From positions 36,547,146 to 36,611,145 of the forward strand of contig NC_066343.1 in assembly GCF_022539315.1 (NCBI RefSeq): a stretch of 64,000 bases of DNA. The letters are read 5' to 3'. Numbering within the stretch: position 1 is the stretch's first letter; each line of letters begins with the position of its first letter. The DNA is from Serinus canaria. Lineage: Eukaryota > Chordata > Aves > Passeriformes > Fringillidae. The notes under the pieces were generated by a model. The model ran no database searches. It was not told where the DNA came from and saw nothing but the letters and a program-made list of their open reading frames with translations. Shown piece after piece: positions 63,302-64,000 of this stretch. The translations under genes and the position numbers were made by a program.

Positions 63302-63735
63302 ATAGAATCACAAAATCATAGAATGTCTCTAGTTGGAAGAAATCCACAAGGGTACAACTTTAGCTTCATCACAGAACTACCTAAAACTAAACTGTATGAT
63401 GAAGAGCATCATCCACTTTCTTCTGACAAGCATGACCATATATCTGGGGAGTCCATTCCAGTGTCTCAGTGAAGATCCTTTTCTGAAGGTCCAGTCTGAC
63501 TTTCCCTTGATGCAGCTTCATTCTATATCCTCTCACCCTATCATTGGTCACCAGAGAGAGATCAGAACCTCCGTCTCCACTTCACCCATAGAGTTTGCTG
63601 TAGGTTGTCATGAGGTCACTCCTGAGCCTTTTCTTCTTCAAAGTGAGCAAAGTGACTTCAGCCACCCTTCAGAGACCATCTTGGTCATCCCTCTCTGGAC
63701 ACACTCTAGTATTGTGATGACTCTTAAGTTGTGAC
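63302..63735 (-). mobile_element. CR1 LINE 3' end
   Basis: Opens at the left with AATCACAAAATCATAGAATG, the reverse complement of the CR1 terminal repeat, and continues with the conserved tail (GGGGAGTCCATTCCAGTG, the CTTGATGCAGCTTCATTC block, CTCTCTGGACACACTCTAG). Truncated 5' copy; the 133-codon plus-strand frame across it is a shadow. Confidence 0.8.
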
Positions 63736-63739
63736 ACAA

Positions 63740-64000
63740 CAGCTCACAGTACACATTGATGGGACATTCATGTGAGGAGCAGAAGAGGGGGTTGATAAAC
63801 CATCAAAGACCCCGAAACCACCCCCAGATCAATTCCTGAGGCCTTGCACCGGGTGACAGGAGGTAATGCAAAGTTAGGCAACCAATTCAGTCTGTTGCAA
63901 TAGTGTAAAATTTGCCCTCACCCCTCTGCCAGGGAGGGGGCAGCTTGTTTCCACCTGGCCCAAACCTGTATTGATCCACAGGACACTATGTTTTGTAGGC
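63740..64000. other. Unassigned GC-richer end of window
   Basis: Sequence after the last CR1 tail is GC-richer, with several C-runs (CCCCGAAACCACCCCCAG). It may be the edge of another LTR or retroelement that continues outside the window. No gene visible. Confidence 0.25.

Overview
The window looks like nuclear DNA from a bird, most likely a songbird (passerine). It is AT-rich, and its recognisable repeats are CR1 LINE fragments in both orientations and several kinds of avian endogenous-retrovirus LTR. Some LTR sequences look to me like families common in passerines; that species-level call rests on recognition, not a search. There are no bacterial-type operons, CRISPR arrays, rRNA or tRNA genes that I can see. 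Nearly all long open frames are chance frames inside repeats or introns.

The main positive result is a split protein-coding gene on the + strand. Reading for splice sites rather than long ORFs gives nine exons between about 32.2 and 51.9 kb (32175-32248, 32714-32837, 35155-35247, 37084-37241, 41876-42024, 45778-45902, 47341-47413, 48208-48381, 51845-51893). Each has an AG acceptor and GT donor, and each is open in the frame used. The reading phase carries across every junction (0, 1 or 2 leftover bases always matched), ending in a TGA and an AATAAA about 180 bases later. Further strong exons upstream (10039-10133, 10621-10740, 12478-12652, 13349-13568 and perhaps 24710-24774) probably belong to the same gene, although at least two linking exons are not found. 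The product is leucine- and lysine-rich and predicted helical. I could not identify the family.

Region by region: 0-10 kb is AT-rich, with one CR1 3' end and a few weak exon-like pieces. 10-13.6 kb has four good exons and an LTR. 13.6-32 kb is mostly intron-like, with CR1 copies (15.1-15.5, 27.2-28.1, 29.9-31.4 kb), an LTR nested in a CR1, an (AAT)n microsatellite and local duplications. 32-52 kb is the 3' half of the gene; its introns hold a complete solo LTR, an LTR at a 500-base assembly gap, another solo LTR, the 5' half of a CR1 and a nest of LTRs. 52-64 kb lies beyond the gene end and holds LTR-like DNA, two minus-strand CR1/LINE bodies, an LTR remnant and a final CR1 tail.

I found no new mobile or defence system. 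The most useful outcome is the unannotated gene and the dated layers of nested insertions in its introns.
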